Notes: generated by a model not told the origin, from the sequence alone. Counted from the first letter of the stretch, positions 35,031-44,223 are shown. The stretch: 64,000 nt of DNA from RH-AL1 sp964235705 (GCA_964235705.1 CAXSDP010000011.1:13153-77152); one strand, 5' to 3'. Translations and numbers: made by a program.

Positions 35031-35726
35031 GGCGGTTGGACGCCCCCGGGAACCGCCGTTCCCCCAAGCTCGCGAGGATCACGGAAGGACCTGCCGATCG
35101 CGGATAGGGGCTGTCGCGACACCGCCCGATGGTGGCGGTCGGCGGATGGACTTGATCAGGCGACGGCGGGCGCACGGCTGAAGCGTTCCGGCCCTCCCGT
35201 CCATGCGTCGCGGATCGCCCCGCGGGGCGCGCCCCCCCTTGACACCTTCCGCCGGACCGCTTCGCCGTCGCGTGCCCCACGGTCGCGAGGGCGAGCTTCG
35301 AGGGCCACGCGCGAGGCTCGCCAGCCGATGCCGCGCCGGTCGCCCGTGACGCGGTGGCCGACGCCCTCGACGCGCTTCCGCCCCTGCCGCCAGCTCGTAC
35401 CAAGGACGATGCGCGGTGCTCCCTCAGCGTCATCCCCCGATCGTCACCCCCCGCCAATCGTCATTCCCCCTGCGCTCCGAAAATCTTCATCCCCACAGGG
35501 CGCGCGGCGGCTCGAACGACGATCAGCTCATCAGATGACCGGGTCAATCGGCATTGACGGGCGCGCGGGATCGCGGTAGCCTTCTCGGACATGGGAGCCC
35601 GGTCAAGCCTCGAACCTGTTCGTGCGCGGGGACGGTTCGTCGATCACACCCTTCGTCGATCACACCCTTGGATACGAGGGTGTGTCCGCGGCGAACCGTG
35701 CCGGCGTGCCGCCCGCGAGGCTACCG
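35031..35726. other. Intergenic region upstream of CocE/NonD-type gene
   Basis: No gene is supported in these 696 bp; the open frames present have Arg/Pro/Ser-rich, family-free products. Near its right end are a 16-bp tandem repeat (35636-35667) and a perfect 8-bp hairpin (35661-35684). The leader of the hydrolase gene therefore may be regulated. Confidence 0.5.
35636..35684 (+). promoter_or_regulatory. Tandem repeat and hairpin in the leader of the CocE/NonD-type gene
   Basis: TTCGTCGATCACACCC occurs twice in tandem (35636-35651, 35652-35667). The second copy runs into a perfect 8-bp stem, CACACCCT with AGGGTGTG, with an 8-nt loop (35661-35684). It lies about 40 bp before the start at 35727. 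It could be an operator or an RNA element; neither is shown. Confidence 0.45.
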
Positions 35727-38060
35727 ATGCCGGATGAGAGACAAAGGCCGATGCTCGTCGCCGACACACACGAAGATGCAGCCGTCGTCGCGACCGGTGT
35801 GTTCGCGGGACCGATCTGCGGCCTGAAATATCAGACGCCGACGATGACGGGCCTCACCAACGCGCGGGGCGAGTTCCAGTACAGGAAGACCGAGGCCGTG
35901 ACCTTCCTCGTGGGCGGGCTCGTCCTGGGAACGACCAAGGGCGCGCCGAGGGTGAACTTGGCGCAGCTGGTCAACCGCGTCGCCGGGAAGATCGACAAGC
36001 TCCATGATCCGCTCGTGACCAACCTGGCGCGACTGGTCCAAACGTTGGACCAGGACGGCGACGTCGAGTCGGGCGTCACGATCGCCCCGGTCGTGCATCG
36101 CTTGCTCGAGCGGACGGTCCTCAACTTCAATCAAACCACGGCCGACCGCGACGAGGCGGCCGAGGTGGTGGGGGAAGGCGAGGCGAAGGCCGGCGCCGGG
36201 GGTTTCGCCCATGACCCCATCGTGATCAAGCTCCTGGAAACGCTCAACGCGACGCCGGAGGTCTTCACGGCCAACAAGCCCCGGAGGTTGCGCGGCGCCG
36301 CCGCCGCGCGCAACGAGCTTCGGCGAAACATTCGCGGCATCGTCAAGATGACCGACGTCAAAGTCCCGTTGCGCGACGGGTCCTACGTTTACGCCGACGT
36401 GTTCCGCCCGGCCGAGGACGGCCAGTACCCGATCGTCCTGAACAAGGGCTTCTACGGGAAGAGTTTCTACCACGAGTGCATCTGCAACGAAGGCGAAGCC
36501 CAACTCAGGGAGGAGATGGAGGACCGCTACTTCTCGGGCAATCCGGACGGTCTCCAGTACGAGAACCACGAGAGCGTGGACGCGTCGGTGTGGGTTCCGC
36601 AAGGCTACGTCTGCATGCGGGTCGACCCGCGCGGCGTTTGCAGGAGCCCCGGCCGCCAGGCGCCGTTCAGCGTGCAGGAGGCGGAGGATTACTTCGACAC
36701 GATCGAGTGGGCGGGGACGCAACCCTGGTCGAACGGCAACGTCGGGCTGTGGGGCATGTCCTACCTGGCCATGACGCAGCACAACGTCGCGAGCCTGCAG
36801 CCGCCGCACCTCAAGGCGATGATCGCCCAGGGCACCGACGCCGACATCTACAACGAGGCCCTGTACGGCGGCGGCATCTTCGGGTCCGGCTTCTGGAACT
36901 GGTGGTGGAAGATATGGTCCGGCAGGAACTTCTGCGGCGAGCGGCGCGAAACCGATTGGATGGCCCGCGCGCTGGCGACGCCGTTCAACGATCCGGACGC
37001 CTACGGGCCGCGCGGGTCGATCTTCATGGTCCCCGAGCTCGAGAAGGCGACGGCACCGGTGTGGATCGTCGGGCCGCAGACCGGCGCGATCATCCACCAA
37101 CTCGGCAGCAGCGAAACCTTCATCCACTCGACCGGCTCCAAAGCGAGGAAGTTCGACTTCGTCGATGCGTGGTTCCCGGACTGCTACAAGGACACCACCG
37201 CCGCCGAGCACATGCGCTACTTCGACTATTGGTTGAAGGGCATCGACAACGGCGCGATGGATGGCGCGCCGGTTCGCGTCGAGGTCAGGACGGGCAACGG
37301 CGCTCACTTCGTTCTGGAAGACACCGATTGGCCGTTGCCGCGAACGACCTATCGCCGCTGGTACCTGGATGCCAGGCGATCGGACTGGCAGGGGGACGAC
37401 CGTCGCACGGACATCCTGCGGATCAGCGACGGCGTTCCCACGGCCGAGGGTAGCGCGCGCTACGATGCCCACCTCGACCTGGGGCCGCCCACGTTCTCGC
37501 CCGTGGGTTCGGCCGAGGGCACACCGCGCTGGTCGACCGGCGTCTCCTTCGTGAGCGACCCGCTGACCCAGGACATGGTGATGGTCGGTTACATGAAGGT
37601 CGGCCTGTGGGTGTCCTCGACCAGCGTCGACATGGATGTGTTCGCGTCCCTGCGCGTGATCGACGAACAGGATCGGGAGATCCGCTACGAGACCATGGTC
37701 CACCCGGTCGACCCCGTGCATCCTCATCCGGTCGGGCACGGCTTGCTGAAGGTGTCGCATCGCAAGCTCGATGAGGCGCGCTCGACGGAATACTGGCCGG
37801 TACAAACGCATGCCGAGGCGGACTTCGCGCCGCTCGCGAACGGCGAGGTCGTCGCGATCGAGATCGGGCTCAACCCGAGTACCGCGATGATCCGCAAGGG
37901 ATGCCGGCTACGGATCGACATCCAGCCTTACGCGCCGGCGGGCATGCCCGTGCGCGCCTACGACGCGAGCTACCACCAAGGCGCGACCAACACGATCTTC
38001 ACCGGCCCGGATCACCCCAGTTACGTGCAATTGCCGATCGTGCCCGCGAAGGCGGAGTGA
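35727..38060 (+). CDS. CocE/NonD-family hydrolase with extra N-terminal domain
   Basis: The product has 777 residues from the ATG at 35727 (GAGG six bases upstream; ATG at 35751 is an alternative). Residues about 20-110 (VFAGPICGLKYQTPTMTGLTNARGEFQY, FLVGGLVLG) resemble a small beta-domain usually found in bacterial surface lipoproteins. The hydrolase core starts near residue 205 with VPLRDGSYVYADVFRP and has the nucleophile Ser in GLWGMSYLAM. The X-Pro dipeptidyl-peptidase C-terminal jelly roll follows (VGYMKVGLWVSSTSVDMDVFASL). No signal peptide is seen. CocE/NonD members hydrolyse esters or amides; the substrate is unknown. Confidence 0.85.
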   Translation: MPDERQRPMLVADTHEDAAVVATGVFAGPICGLKYQTPTMTGLTNARGEFQYRKTEAVTFLVGGLVLGTTKGAPRVNLAQLVNRVAGKIDKLHDPLVTNLARLVQTLDQDGDVESGVTIAPVVHRLLERTVLNFNQTTADRDEAAEVVGEGEAKAGAGGFAHDPIVIKLLETLNATPEVFTANKPRRLRGAAAARNELRRNIRGIVKMTDVKVPLRDGSYVYADVFRPAEDGQYPIVLNKGFYGKSFYHECICNEGEAQLREEMEDRYFSGNPDGLQYENHESVDASVWVPQGYVCMRVDPRGVCRSPGRQAPFSVQEAEDYFDTIEWAGTQPWSNGNVGLWGMSYLAMTQHNVASLQPPHLKAMIAQGTDADIYNEALYGGGIFGSGFWNWWWKIWSGRNFCGERRETDWMARALATPFNDPDAYGPRGSIFMVPELEKATAPVWIVGPQTGAIIHQLGSSETFIHSTGSKARKFDFVDAWFPDCYKDTTAAEHMRYFDYWLKGIDNGAMDGAPVRVEVRTGNGAHFVLEDTDWPLPRTTYRRWYLDARRSDWQGDDRRTDILRISDGVPTAEGSARYDAHLDLGPPTFSPVGSAEGTPRWSTGVSFVSDPLTQDMVMVGYMKVGLWVSSTSVDMDVFASLRVIDEQDREIRYETMVHPVDPVHPHPVGHGLLKVSHRKLDEARSTEYWPVQTHAEADFAPLANGEVVAIEIGLNPSTAMIRKGCRLRIDIQPYAPAGMPVRAYDASYHQGATNTIFTGPDHPSYVQLPIVPAKAE

Positions 38061-38140
38061 TCGCGGCGAGGTGAGGCGGGCCGGCGAAAGCCGATCCGTT
38101 GATTTTGACCCGTTCGCAGGAACGACGAAGGAGATTTTTG

Positions 38141-39430
38141 ATGACGCACACGGTTCATGACACGTTCACGCACGATACGTCCACGAGGGTCACGCAGATC
38201 GTCGACAACGTCCGCGCGATCGGGCCGTCCTTGCGCGAGCGCGCCCTCGCGGGTGAACGCGCGGGCCGCCATTCGGACGAGACCATCGCCGAGCTGGACG
38301 CCGCCGGCGTCTTCAACATCGCCAGCCCCGCCGAATTCGGCGGCGACGAACTGACCGTTCGCCAGCAGCTCGACGTCGTCACCGAGGTGGCGAAATGGGA
38401 TGGATCGTGCGCCTGGACCGTGTGGGTCGGCGCCTCGACCAACTGGATCCCCGCCGGCTCGGGTCCTCGGGTCATCGAGGAGGTCTACGGGACCAAGTGG
38501 GTCGGGCCACGGGTCGCCGCCTCGAGCCACTTGCCGGCGTCCAAGGGACGCGCGAAGCGGGCGGACGGCGGCTGGGTGATCTCCGGAGGCCCATGGACCT
38601 TCGGCAGCGACTCGCTGTGGGCACCCTACACCAACCTCGGATGCATCGCCGATGACGGGGAGGGTCCTTACCTCGTCGGCGTCCAGGTTCCGTTGAGCGA
38701 GCTTCGTTTCCTCGACGACTGGCAGGTCGCCGGCATGCGCGCCACCGGCAGCGTGTCCATCACGCTCGCGGCGGACGAGCTGTTCGTTCCGGACTACCGC
38801 GTGCTCGATTTCCGGGACATCACCGGTGCGAGGATCGAGAGCGGCCTCAAGGGCGGTCTCTGGAAGACCCCCGCGCTCGGCTGGGCGTTCAGCCTCATGG
38901 CCGGCATGTCGATCGGTCTCGCGCAGGGTGCGCTGGATCGCTTCCTCGAACGCTCGGTGGGCCGGCCCATCCGCGGCACGACGTACAAGAACCAGCTGGA
39001 GGCGCCGCTCACGCACCTCATGCTCGCCGAGGTCCATTCCAAGATCCAGTCGGCGACGCTGATGGCGCGCGAGCACGCCGAGGAAACCGACCGGCTCGGC
39101 GCCCTCGCGGCCGCCGGCACGCCGGCCGAACCGGAGTACATGCAGAAGTTCAGCGCGAGGGTGCTCGTCGAGACGGCCTATTGCGCCAAGTGGTGCGCGG
39201 AGGCGATCGAGCTCCTCCAGCGCAATTCCGGATCGACCGCGATCATGGAAAGCGAGTGCATCCAGAGGGCGTGGCGCGACGCGCGGGTCATCACCCTGCA
39301 CGGTGCGCTCAACCTGGAGGCGCTTTCGGAGAATTACGGGCGGCTGATGGCCGGGCTCCAGCCGCATAATTTCGCGGGGATCACCACCCTCAACCGTTTC
39401 GCGCCGGCGGGGTCCAAGAAGGCCGCCTGA
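38141..39430 (+). CDS. Acyl-CoA dehydrogenase-fold flavin monooxygenase-like protein
   Basis: The product has 429 residues from the ATG at 38141, with AAGGAG seven bases upstream. The fold has an N-terminal helical domain, a middle beta-domain (WVISGGPWTFGSDSLWAPY, FLDDWQVAGMRATGSVSITL) and a C-terminal helical domain. The VISGGPWTFGSG-like and GMRATGS segments match two-component group D flavin hydroxylases such as HsaA, rather than true acyl-CoA dehydrogenases, whose catalytic Glu region I do not see. These enzymes hydroxylate aromatic or polycyclic acids using reduced flavin from a reductase. No reductase gene is adjacent. It follows the CocE/NonD-type gene on the same strand. Confidence 0.75.
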   Translation: MTHTVHDTFTHDTSTRVTQIVDNVRAIGPSLRERALAGERAGRHSDETIAELDAAGVFNIASPAEFGGDELTVRQQLDVVTEVAKWDGSCAWTVWVGASTNWIPAGSGPRVIEEVYGTKWVGPRVAASSHLPASKGRAKRADGGWVISGGPWTFGSDSLWAPYTNLGCIADDGEGPYLVGVQVPLSELRFLDDWQVAGMRATGSVSITLAADELFVPDYRVLDFRDITGARIESGLKGGLWKTPALGWAFSLMAGMSIGLAQGALDRFLERSVGRPIRGTTYKNQLEAPLTHLMLAEVHSKIQSATLMAREHAEETDRLGALAAAGTPAEPEYMQKFSARVLVETAYCAKWCAEAIELLQRNSGSTAIMESECIQRAWRDARVITLHGALNLEALSENYGRLMAGLQPHNFAGITTLNRFAPAGSKKAA

Positions 39431-39483
39431 CAGGCGGCTCGACGCCGAAAGGCGTCCGGTCCGCCGTCGGCGGTGCGGGCGTC

Positions 39484-39547
39484 GTTCGCTGACACGGTCA
39501 CGGTTCGGGGTCGGCGTTCGCTGACATGGTCCCGGCCCGGTGTCGGG
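39484..39547. repeat. 32-bp tandem repeat between convergent genes
   Basis: Two 32-bp copies (39484-39515, 39516-39547) start GTTCGCTGACA and share GGTC, CGG and GTCGG blocks. A degenerate third copy follows and contains TTTCGCGGACA, the same core as the IS3 inverted-repeat ends at 9.7-10.9 kb. TGTCAGCG at about 39573 is an inverted partner. It could be an IS-end remnant. Confidence 0.6.
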
Positions 39548-39645
39548 TTTCGCGGACAAAGGCTCACCTGAGTGTCAGCGCCCAGCGAGGTCGCCCGTCA
39601 CTCGATGTCGGCGATGGCCGACTTCGGGCCACGGGCCGCCGTCGA

Positions 39646-40341
39646 TCAAGCGCTTTCGAGTGTTTCCGCCAGGCCCTGGAACAGCGGCAGCCCGTCCGTA
39701 CCGCCGACCAGCGGATCGATCAGGTTCTCGGGGTGCGGCATCATCCCCAGCACGCGCAGGTTCGGCGCGTACAGGCCGGCGATCTCGTTGGCCGAGCCGT
39801 TGGGGCCCGCGCGGTCCTTCACCGCGCCGGCGGCGTCGCAGTAGCGGAAGGCGACCAACCCCTCGCCCTCCAACCGTTCGAGCGTGGCGGGATCGGCCGT
39901 GTAGTTGCCCTCCCCGTGCGCGATCGCGACCTCGATCGCTTGGCCCGGCCGGTAGCGGTGCGTGAAGGGCGTGTCGGCGCGTTCCACGCGCAAGTGCTGG
40001 AGGCGGCAGACGAAGCGCAGGTTGGCGTTGCGCATCAACACGCCAGGCAGCAGGCCGCCCTCGACCAGGATCTGGAAGCCGTTGCAGATGCCGAGCACCA
40101 GCCCGCCGCGCCCGGCATGGGCGCGCACCGCGTCCATGATCGGCGAGCGGGCGGCGATGGCGCCACAGCGCAGGTAGTCGCCGAAGGAGAAGCCGCCGGG
40201 CAGCACCGCGAGGTCGGTGCGCGGCGGCAGCGCGTGATCGGCGTGCCAAACGGTGGCGGCCTCCACACCGGCGCGGCGGAGCGCGCGCAGGGCGTCACCC
40301 TCGCGGTTGGAGCCGGGGAACAGGACGACCGCCGCGCGCAT
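39646..40341 (-). CDS. purQ: Phosphoribosylformylglycinamidine synthase subunit PurQ
   Basis: The product has 231 residues. It is a class I glutamine amidotransferase with the nucleophile Cys in LGICNGFQIL, the His in MMPHPENLID and Glu downstream. FPGSNREGD and PGGFSFGDYLRCGAIAA are PurQ signatures. It supplies ammonia to PurL for FGAM formation in purine synthesis. It starts 3 bp after the purS stop on the same strand. PurL is not in the window. Confidence 0.96.
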   Translation of the reverse strand: MRAAVVLFPGSNREGDALRALRRAGVEAATVWHADHALPPRTDLAVLPGGFSFGDYLRCGAIAARSPIMDAVRAHAGRGGLVLGICNGFQILVEGGLLPGVLMRNANLRFVCRLQHLRVERADTPFTHRYRPGQAIEVAIAHGEGNYTADPATLERLEGEGLVAFRYCDAAGAVKDRAGPNGSANEIAGLYAPNLRVLGMMPHPENLIDPLVGGTDGLPLFQGLAETLESA

Positions 40342-40344
40342 CGG

Positions 40345-40578
40345 TTACAACAGCTCCACGCGGTAGTTCTCGACCACCGTGTTGGCGAGCAGCTTCTCGC
40401 AGGCCTCCCTCAGGGCTTGGGCGGCGTCGGTGCCCTCGTCGACCTCGATGTCGAACACCTTGCCCTGCCGCACGCTGCCGATGCCCGGCACTTGGAGCGC
40501 CCGTAGCGCCCCCTCGATGGCCTTGCCCTGGGGGTCGAGGATGCCGGCCTTCAGGGTGACCGTGACGCGCGCCTTCAT
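40345..40578 (-). CDS. purS: Phosphoribosylformylglycinamidine synthase subunit PurS
   Basis: The product has 77 residues, the normal PurS length. VTLKAGILDPQGKAIEGALRALQ and VRQGKVFDIEVDEG are family hallmarks. It bridges PurQ and PurL in the FGAM synthase complex. The usual purC neighbour is absent here: dnaX lies 83 bp upstream on the same strand. Confidence 0.95.
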   Translation of the reverse strand: MKARVTVTLKAGILDPQGKAIEGALRALQVPGIGSVRQGKVFDIEVDEGTDAAQALREACEKLLANTVVENYRVELL

Positions 40579-40661
40579 GGGTGCTCCGGGCGGACGGCGG
40601 GGCGCCGTTCGAGCCTCCTCTAGCGCGCTTGGCGCCCGCCCGCCAGCGGTTTGGCCGATCC

Positions 40662-42641
40662 CTACAGGTCGTCCTCGGTGAAGATCATGTCGGCGAAGGC
40701 GACGTCCTCGCCGTAGTCGCCCACCGGCTCGGCGGCGACCGTCAGGCCGGCGTCGGGGATGGCTTGCGGCGTCGCGTCCGGGGCGCGCACGGCGACGATC
40801 CGCGCGCCGGGGAACTGGGCGAGCACGCTGCGCACCAGCGGGTCGCGCTCGATGCCGGATCGCGTCTCGCCCTCGCGCGCCTGCGCCTGCTCAACGAGCG
40901 TCGGCGCGCCGGGGTCGCGCGACAGGGCGACGACCCATCGCGCGCCGGTCCACTCCAACAGCTTGCGCATCAGGGCCTGCGGCAGGGTCTGCGCGGCGCC
41001 CGGCGCCAGCGAGAACTCGATCGAGCCCTCGTCGAAGCGAACGAGGTGCACGTCGCGCTCCAACGCCGTCTTCAGCTGGATGTCGCGCTTCAGCGCCGCC
41101 AAGGCGACGAGGTCCTCGAGGCTGTTCAGCCTGACCGCCGGCGCCGCCTTTGGCATGGCGATGTCGGGCACGGCGGGGGCGGGCACGGCGGGGTCGGGCG
41201 CGGCAGGCCCTGGCACGGTGGCGAGCGTCGCCCTCGCCGGCTCGACCAGCTCGACGACCGGCTGGACGGGACGCGGCGAGGCCACGACCGCCAGGGAGGC
41301 GCGGCCGCCGGACCCGCCGCCGTCACCGCCCGACCCACCACCCGTTGAGCGTGGCACCGCCGGCCGGGCGCCGCCGCCACCGAGGCGACGCAGCGCCTCG
41401 TCGGGCGAGGGAAGGTCGGCGGCGTAGGCGAGGCGCACCAGCACCATGTCGGCGGCGGCGAGTGGGCGCGGGGCGTCCTTGACCTCCTGCATCCCCTTCA
41501 GGAGCAGCTGCCAGGCACGGGTCAGCACCGCCATCGACAGCCCCTTGGCGAACAGCTTGCCGCGAACCCGCTCCTCCGGCGAGGCGGCGGGATCGTCGGC
41601 GGCGTCCGGCACCAGCTTCACCCGGGTGACGAAGTGGACGAAATCGGCGAGGTCGACGAGGACCTGCCCCGGCTCGCCACCGGAATCGTGCAGCTCCTTC
41701 AGCGTGCCGAGCGCGGCGGCCATGTCGCCGCGCATCACCTGCTCGAACAGGTCGATCACCCGCGTGCGGTCGGCGAGGCCCAGCATGGCGCGCAGCGTCG
41801 CCGCGTCCAGGGTGCGGCCGGCCCCGGCGCCCAGCGCGATCGCCTGGTCGAGCAGGGAGAGCGCGTCGCGCACGGAGCCCTCCGCCGCCCTGGCGATGAC
41901 GGCGAGCGCCTCCTCCTCGACCGGCACGTCCTCCTTGGCGCAGATCCGGGCGAGGTGGGCCACCATCACGGTCGGCTCGATGCGGCGCAGGTCGAAGCGC
42001 TGGCAGCGCGAGCGCACCGTCACCGGCACCTTCTCGATCTCCGTCGTCGCGAACAGGAACTTGACGTGATCGGGCGGCTCCTCGAGCGTCTTCAACAGGC
42101 CGTTGAAGGCCTGTTTCGAGAGCATGTGCACCTCGTCGACGATGTAGATCTTGGTGCGCGCCATCACCGGGCGATAGCGGGAGCTATCGATGATCTCGCG
42201 CACGTCGTCGATGCCGGTGTGCGAGGCCGCGTCCATCTCGATCACGTCGACGTGCCGGCTCTCGATGATCGCCTGGCAGTGGGCGCCCATCTCCCGCATC
42301 TGGATCGTCGGCCGGTCGACCGCCGCGCGCTCGCCCAGCAAGGGCAGCTCGTAGTTGAACGCGCGCGCGAGGATGCGGGCGGTGGTGGTCTTGCCCACCC
42401 CGCGCACGCCGGTCAGCATGTAGGCCTGGTGGATGCGATCGAGGTCGAAGGCGTTCGACAGCGTGCGGACCATCGCCTCCTGGCCGATCAGGTCCTCGAA
42501 GGAGTTCGGCCGGTACTTGCGCGCCAGGACGCGGTAGGGCTCGGCCTTCTTGGCCGCGACGACGTCGGACGCCTGGTCGGCGAAGAGCTTGCCGAGGCCC
42601 TCGGGGGGACCGGGCTGGTCGGGGGATGTGCCGTCGCTCAT
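40662..42641 (-). CDS. dnaX: DNA polymerase III subunit gamma/tau
   Basis: The product has 659 residues from the ATG at 42641; the upstream open frame reads through the promoter region. The AAA+ core has VRGVGKTTTARI (Walker A), IVDEVHMLSKQAFNGLLKTLEEPP (Walker B) and RCQRFDLRRI (sensor 1). Only one Cys (GAHCQAII) remains where many bacteria have a four-Cys zinc site. The middle is Ala/Pro-rich and the C-terminal domain is tau-specific. It loads the sliding clamp. The SRP RNA gene lies just upstream on the same strand. Confidence 0.95.
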   Translation of the reverse strand: MSDGTSPDQPGPPEGLGKLFADQASDVVAAKKAEPYRVLARKYRPNSFEDLIGQEAMVRTLSNAFDLDRIHQAYMLTGVRGVGKTTTARILARAFNYELPLLGERAAVDRPTIQMREMGAHCQAIIESRHVDVIEMDAASHTGIDDVREIIDSSRYRPVMARTKIYIVDEVHMLSKQAFNGLLKTLEEPPDHVKFLFATTEIEKVPVTVRSRCQRFDLRRIEPTVMVAHLARICAKEDVPVEEEALAVIARAAEGSVRDALSLLDQAIALGAGAGRTLDAATLRAMLGLADRTRVIDLFEQVMRGDMAAALGTLKELHDSGGEPGQVLVDLADFVHFVTRVKLVPDAADDPAASPEERVRGKLFAKGLSMAVLTRAWQLLLKGMQEVKDAPRPLAAADMVLVRLAYAADLPSPDEALRRLGGGGARPAVPRSTGGGSGGDGGGSGGRASLAVVASPRPVQPVVELVEPARATLATVPGPAAPDPAVPAPAVPDIAMPKAAPAVRLNSLEDLVALAALKRDIQLKTALERDVHLVRFDEGSIEFSLAPGAAQTLPQALMRKLLEWTGARWVVALSRDPGAPTLVEQAQAREGETRSGIERDPLVRSVLAQFPGARIVAVRAPDATPQAIPDAGLTVAAEPVGDYGEDVAFADMIFTEDDL

Positions 42642-42787
42642 GGTCAGGTGTGTGTGCCGAGCCGGGCCGGGGGTCAAGGGCCGGGAAAGGTCGTGGCGGG
42701 TCACGACAAAGGGCAGTGCCCGAGCCAAGGCTCGGTCCACACGGGCGGGATGGTCTCGCGCCATCCGCGTGTCGGGCCATGGAATGG

Positions 42788-42885
42788 GTGGGAGGTTGGA
42801 CAGAGACCCGCCCGGTCTCGTTAGGGCTGCTTCCTTCCGGACCTGACCCGGTTGGCGAGTGGAACGTCCACCGCCAACCTCCCAA
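42788..42885 (-). ncRNA. ffs: Signal recognition particle RNA (4.5S type)
   Basis: The minus strand contains the near-invariant SRP domain IV, CAGGTCCGGAAGGAAGCAGC, flanked by complementary arms. The outer helix pairs 42790-42799 with 42874-42883. Length is about 98 nt, as expected for the small bacterial form. It binds Ffh to target membrane proteins. It is encoded upstream of dnaX, a common alphaproteobacterial order. Ends are approximate. The rest of the 42642-42948 spacer holds no other feature I can support. Confidence 0.93.
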
Positions 42886-42948
42886 CGCCTATGTGGACGA
42901 TTCCCGCGCGTTTCGCAACGGCGCGGGTCGCTTCGCTACGGCGTCGCA

Positions 42949-44223
42949 TCAGACCGACAGCGTCGCGACCTCGCCCATGTCGCGCCCCGGCAGCTCGCGC
43001 GGCTCGCGGAACACGACGGCGGCGGCGGCGATCGCGCTGCCGACGACGAAGACCTCGATGGCCACGGCGAGGCCGGTGCCGCGCCCGGTCAAAGGGAGCA
43101 CATAGGTGGCGATCGCCTGCGCGCCGGCGGCGACGGCGTAGGCGAGCCCCATGCCGAACGAGCGCACGAGGTTGGCGAAGCGGCGCGACAGGTAGTAGGG
43201 CACGAGCGCGAACAGGCCGCTCGACGAGCCGCCCACGATCAACGCGGTGAGCATGACCAGCGGCAGCGCGGAGGCGGAGGCGAAGGGGACGATGCCGAGT
43301 GACGTCACGAGGAGGCAGCCGAGGATCGTCGGACGGTCGCCGACGCGCGCCGCCAACCAGCCGGCCAGCAGCTTGCCCCCGATCGAGCCGATGGAATAGG
43401 CGGCGATCGCGGCGAATACGTTGTTCGGGCTGAAGCCGTGAACGGTCTTCAGCAGGGTCGGGTAGAACGCGTAGACCGACGCGGTCAGGAACTGCAGCGC
43501 CGCCATGAAGGCGCAGGCCTGCCAGGCCGCGATGTCCATGCGGAACCGGGGCCGCGCCGCCGCCTCGCGCAGGGGGCCGCGCCCGCGCGCCTCGGCCCGG
43601 TCCCGCTGCGTGCGGAGCCACACCGGGCTCTCGGACACACCGACGCGAATGAAGGCGACGAGCACCGCCGGCACGACACCGACGACGAACAGCGCGCGCC
43701 AGCCGTAGTGGGGGACGATCAACGCTTCCACGCCGGCGGCGGCGAAGAAGCCGCACTCGTAGCCGGCCATCATCAGCGAGGAAGCGGTCGAGCGGGCGCG
43801 ATCGGGCACGCTCTCCATCAGCAGCGAGGCCGAGGCCGTCCATTCCCCGCCGAAGCCGATGCCGAAGAGGAGCTGGATGACGACGAGCGCGGCGTAGCTC
43901 CACGCGAGGCCGGACAGGCCGGAGAAGGCGGCGAACCAGATGACGCTGGCCATGAAGGTGAGCTTGCGCCCGTAGCGATCGGCCAGCCATCCCCAGCCGA
44001 TGTTGCCGAAGATGCGGCCGACGCTCTGCGCGGTGATGACGAGGCCCATCGCGGTGAGGCTGGCCCCGAAATGCTTGCCCATCTCGGGCAGGACGAGCAG
44101 CAGCGCCACCTGGTCGAAGGCGTCGAGGAACCAGCCGAGGAAGCAGGCCAGCACGAGGCGCCAGTGCGGGCGCAGCAACGCGAGCGGGGTGTCCTCGTCG
44201 GTTCGGATGGTGTCCAGGGTCAT
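42949..44223 (-). CDS. MFS transporter, aromatic-acid/sialate-type symporter family
   Basis: The product has 424 residues with about 12 hydrophobic helices. It carries the MFS signature GWLADRYGRKLTFM after helix 2, FGIGFGGEWTASASLLMES in helix 4, and RVGDRPTILGC between helices 8 and 9. The FLDAFDQVALLLVLPEM start is typical of the metabolite:proton symporter group that includes aromatic-acid and sialic-acid carriers. It sits in the inner membrane. The substrate is not decidable from sequence. It is monocistronic and divergent from nudC. Confidence 0.85.
   Translation of the reverse strand: MTLDTIRTDEDTPLALLRPHWRLVLACFLGWFLDAFDQVALLLVLPEMGKHFGASLTAMGLVITAQSVGRIFGNIGWGWLADRYGRKLTFMASVIWFAAFSGLSGLAWSYAALVVIQLLFGIGFGGEWTASASLLMESVPDRARSTASSLMMAGYECGFFAAAGVEALIVPHYGWRALFVVGVVPAVLVAFIRVGVSESPVWLRTQRDRAEARGRGPLREAAARPRFRMDIAAWQACAFMAALQFLTASVYAFYPTLLKTVHGFSPNNVFAAIAAYSIGSIGGKLLAGWLAARVGDRPTILGCLLVTSLGIVPFASASALPLVMLTALIVGGSSSGLFALVPYYLSRRFANLVRSFGMGLAYAVAAGAQAIATYVLPLTGRGTGLAVAIEVFVVGSAIAAAAVVFREPRELPGRDMGEVATLSV

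Noticed and set aside
34987..35457. 156-codon minus-strand frame in the 35-kb intergenic region
   Set aside because: It has no ribosome-binding site, is Arg/Pro/Ser-rich without domains, and overlaps the 3' end of the SGNH gene.
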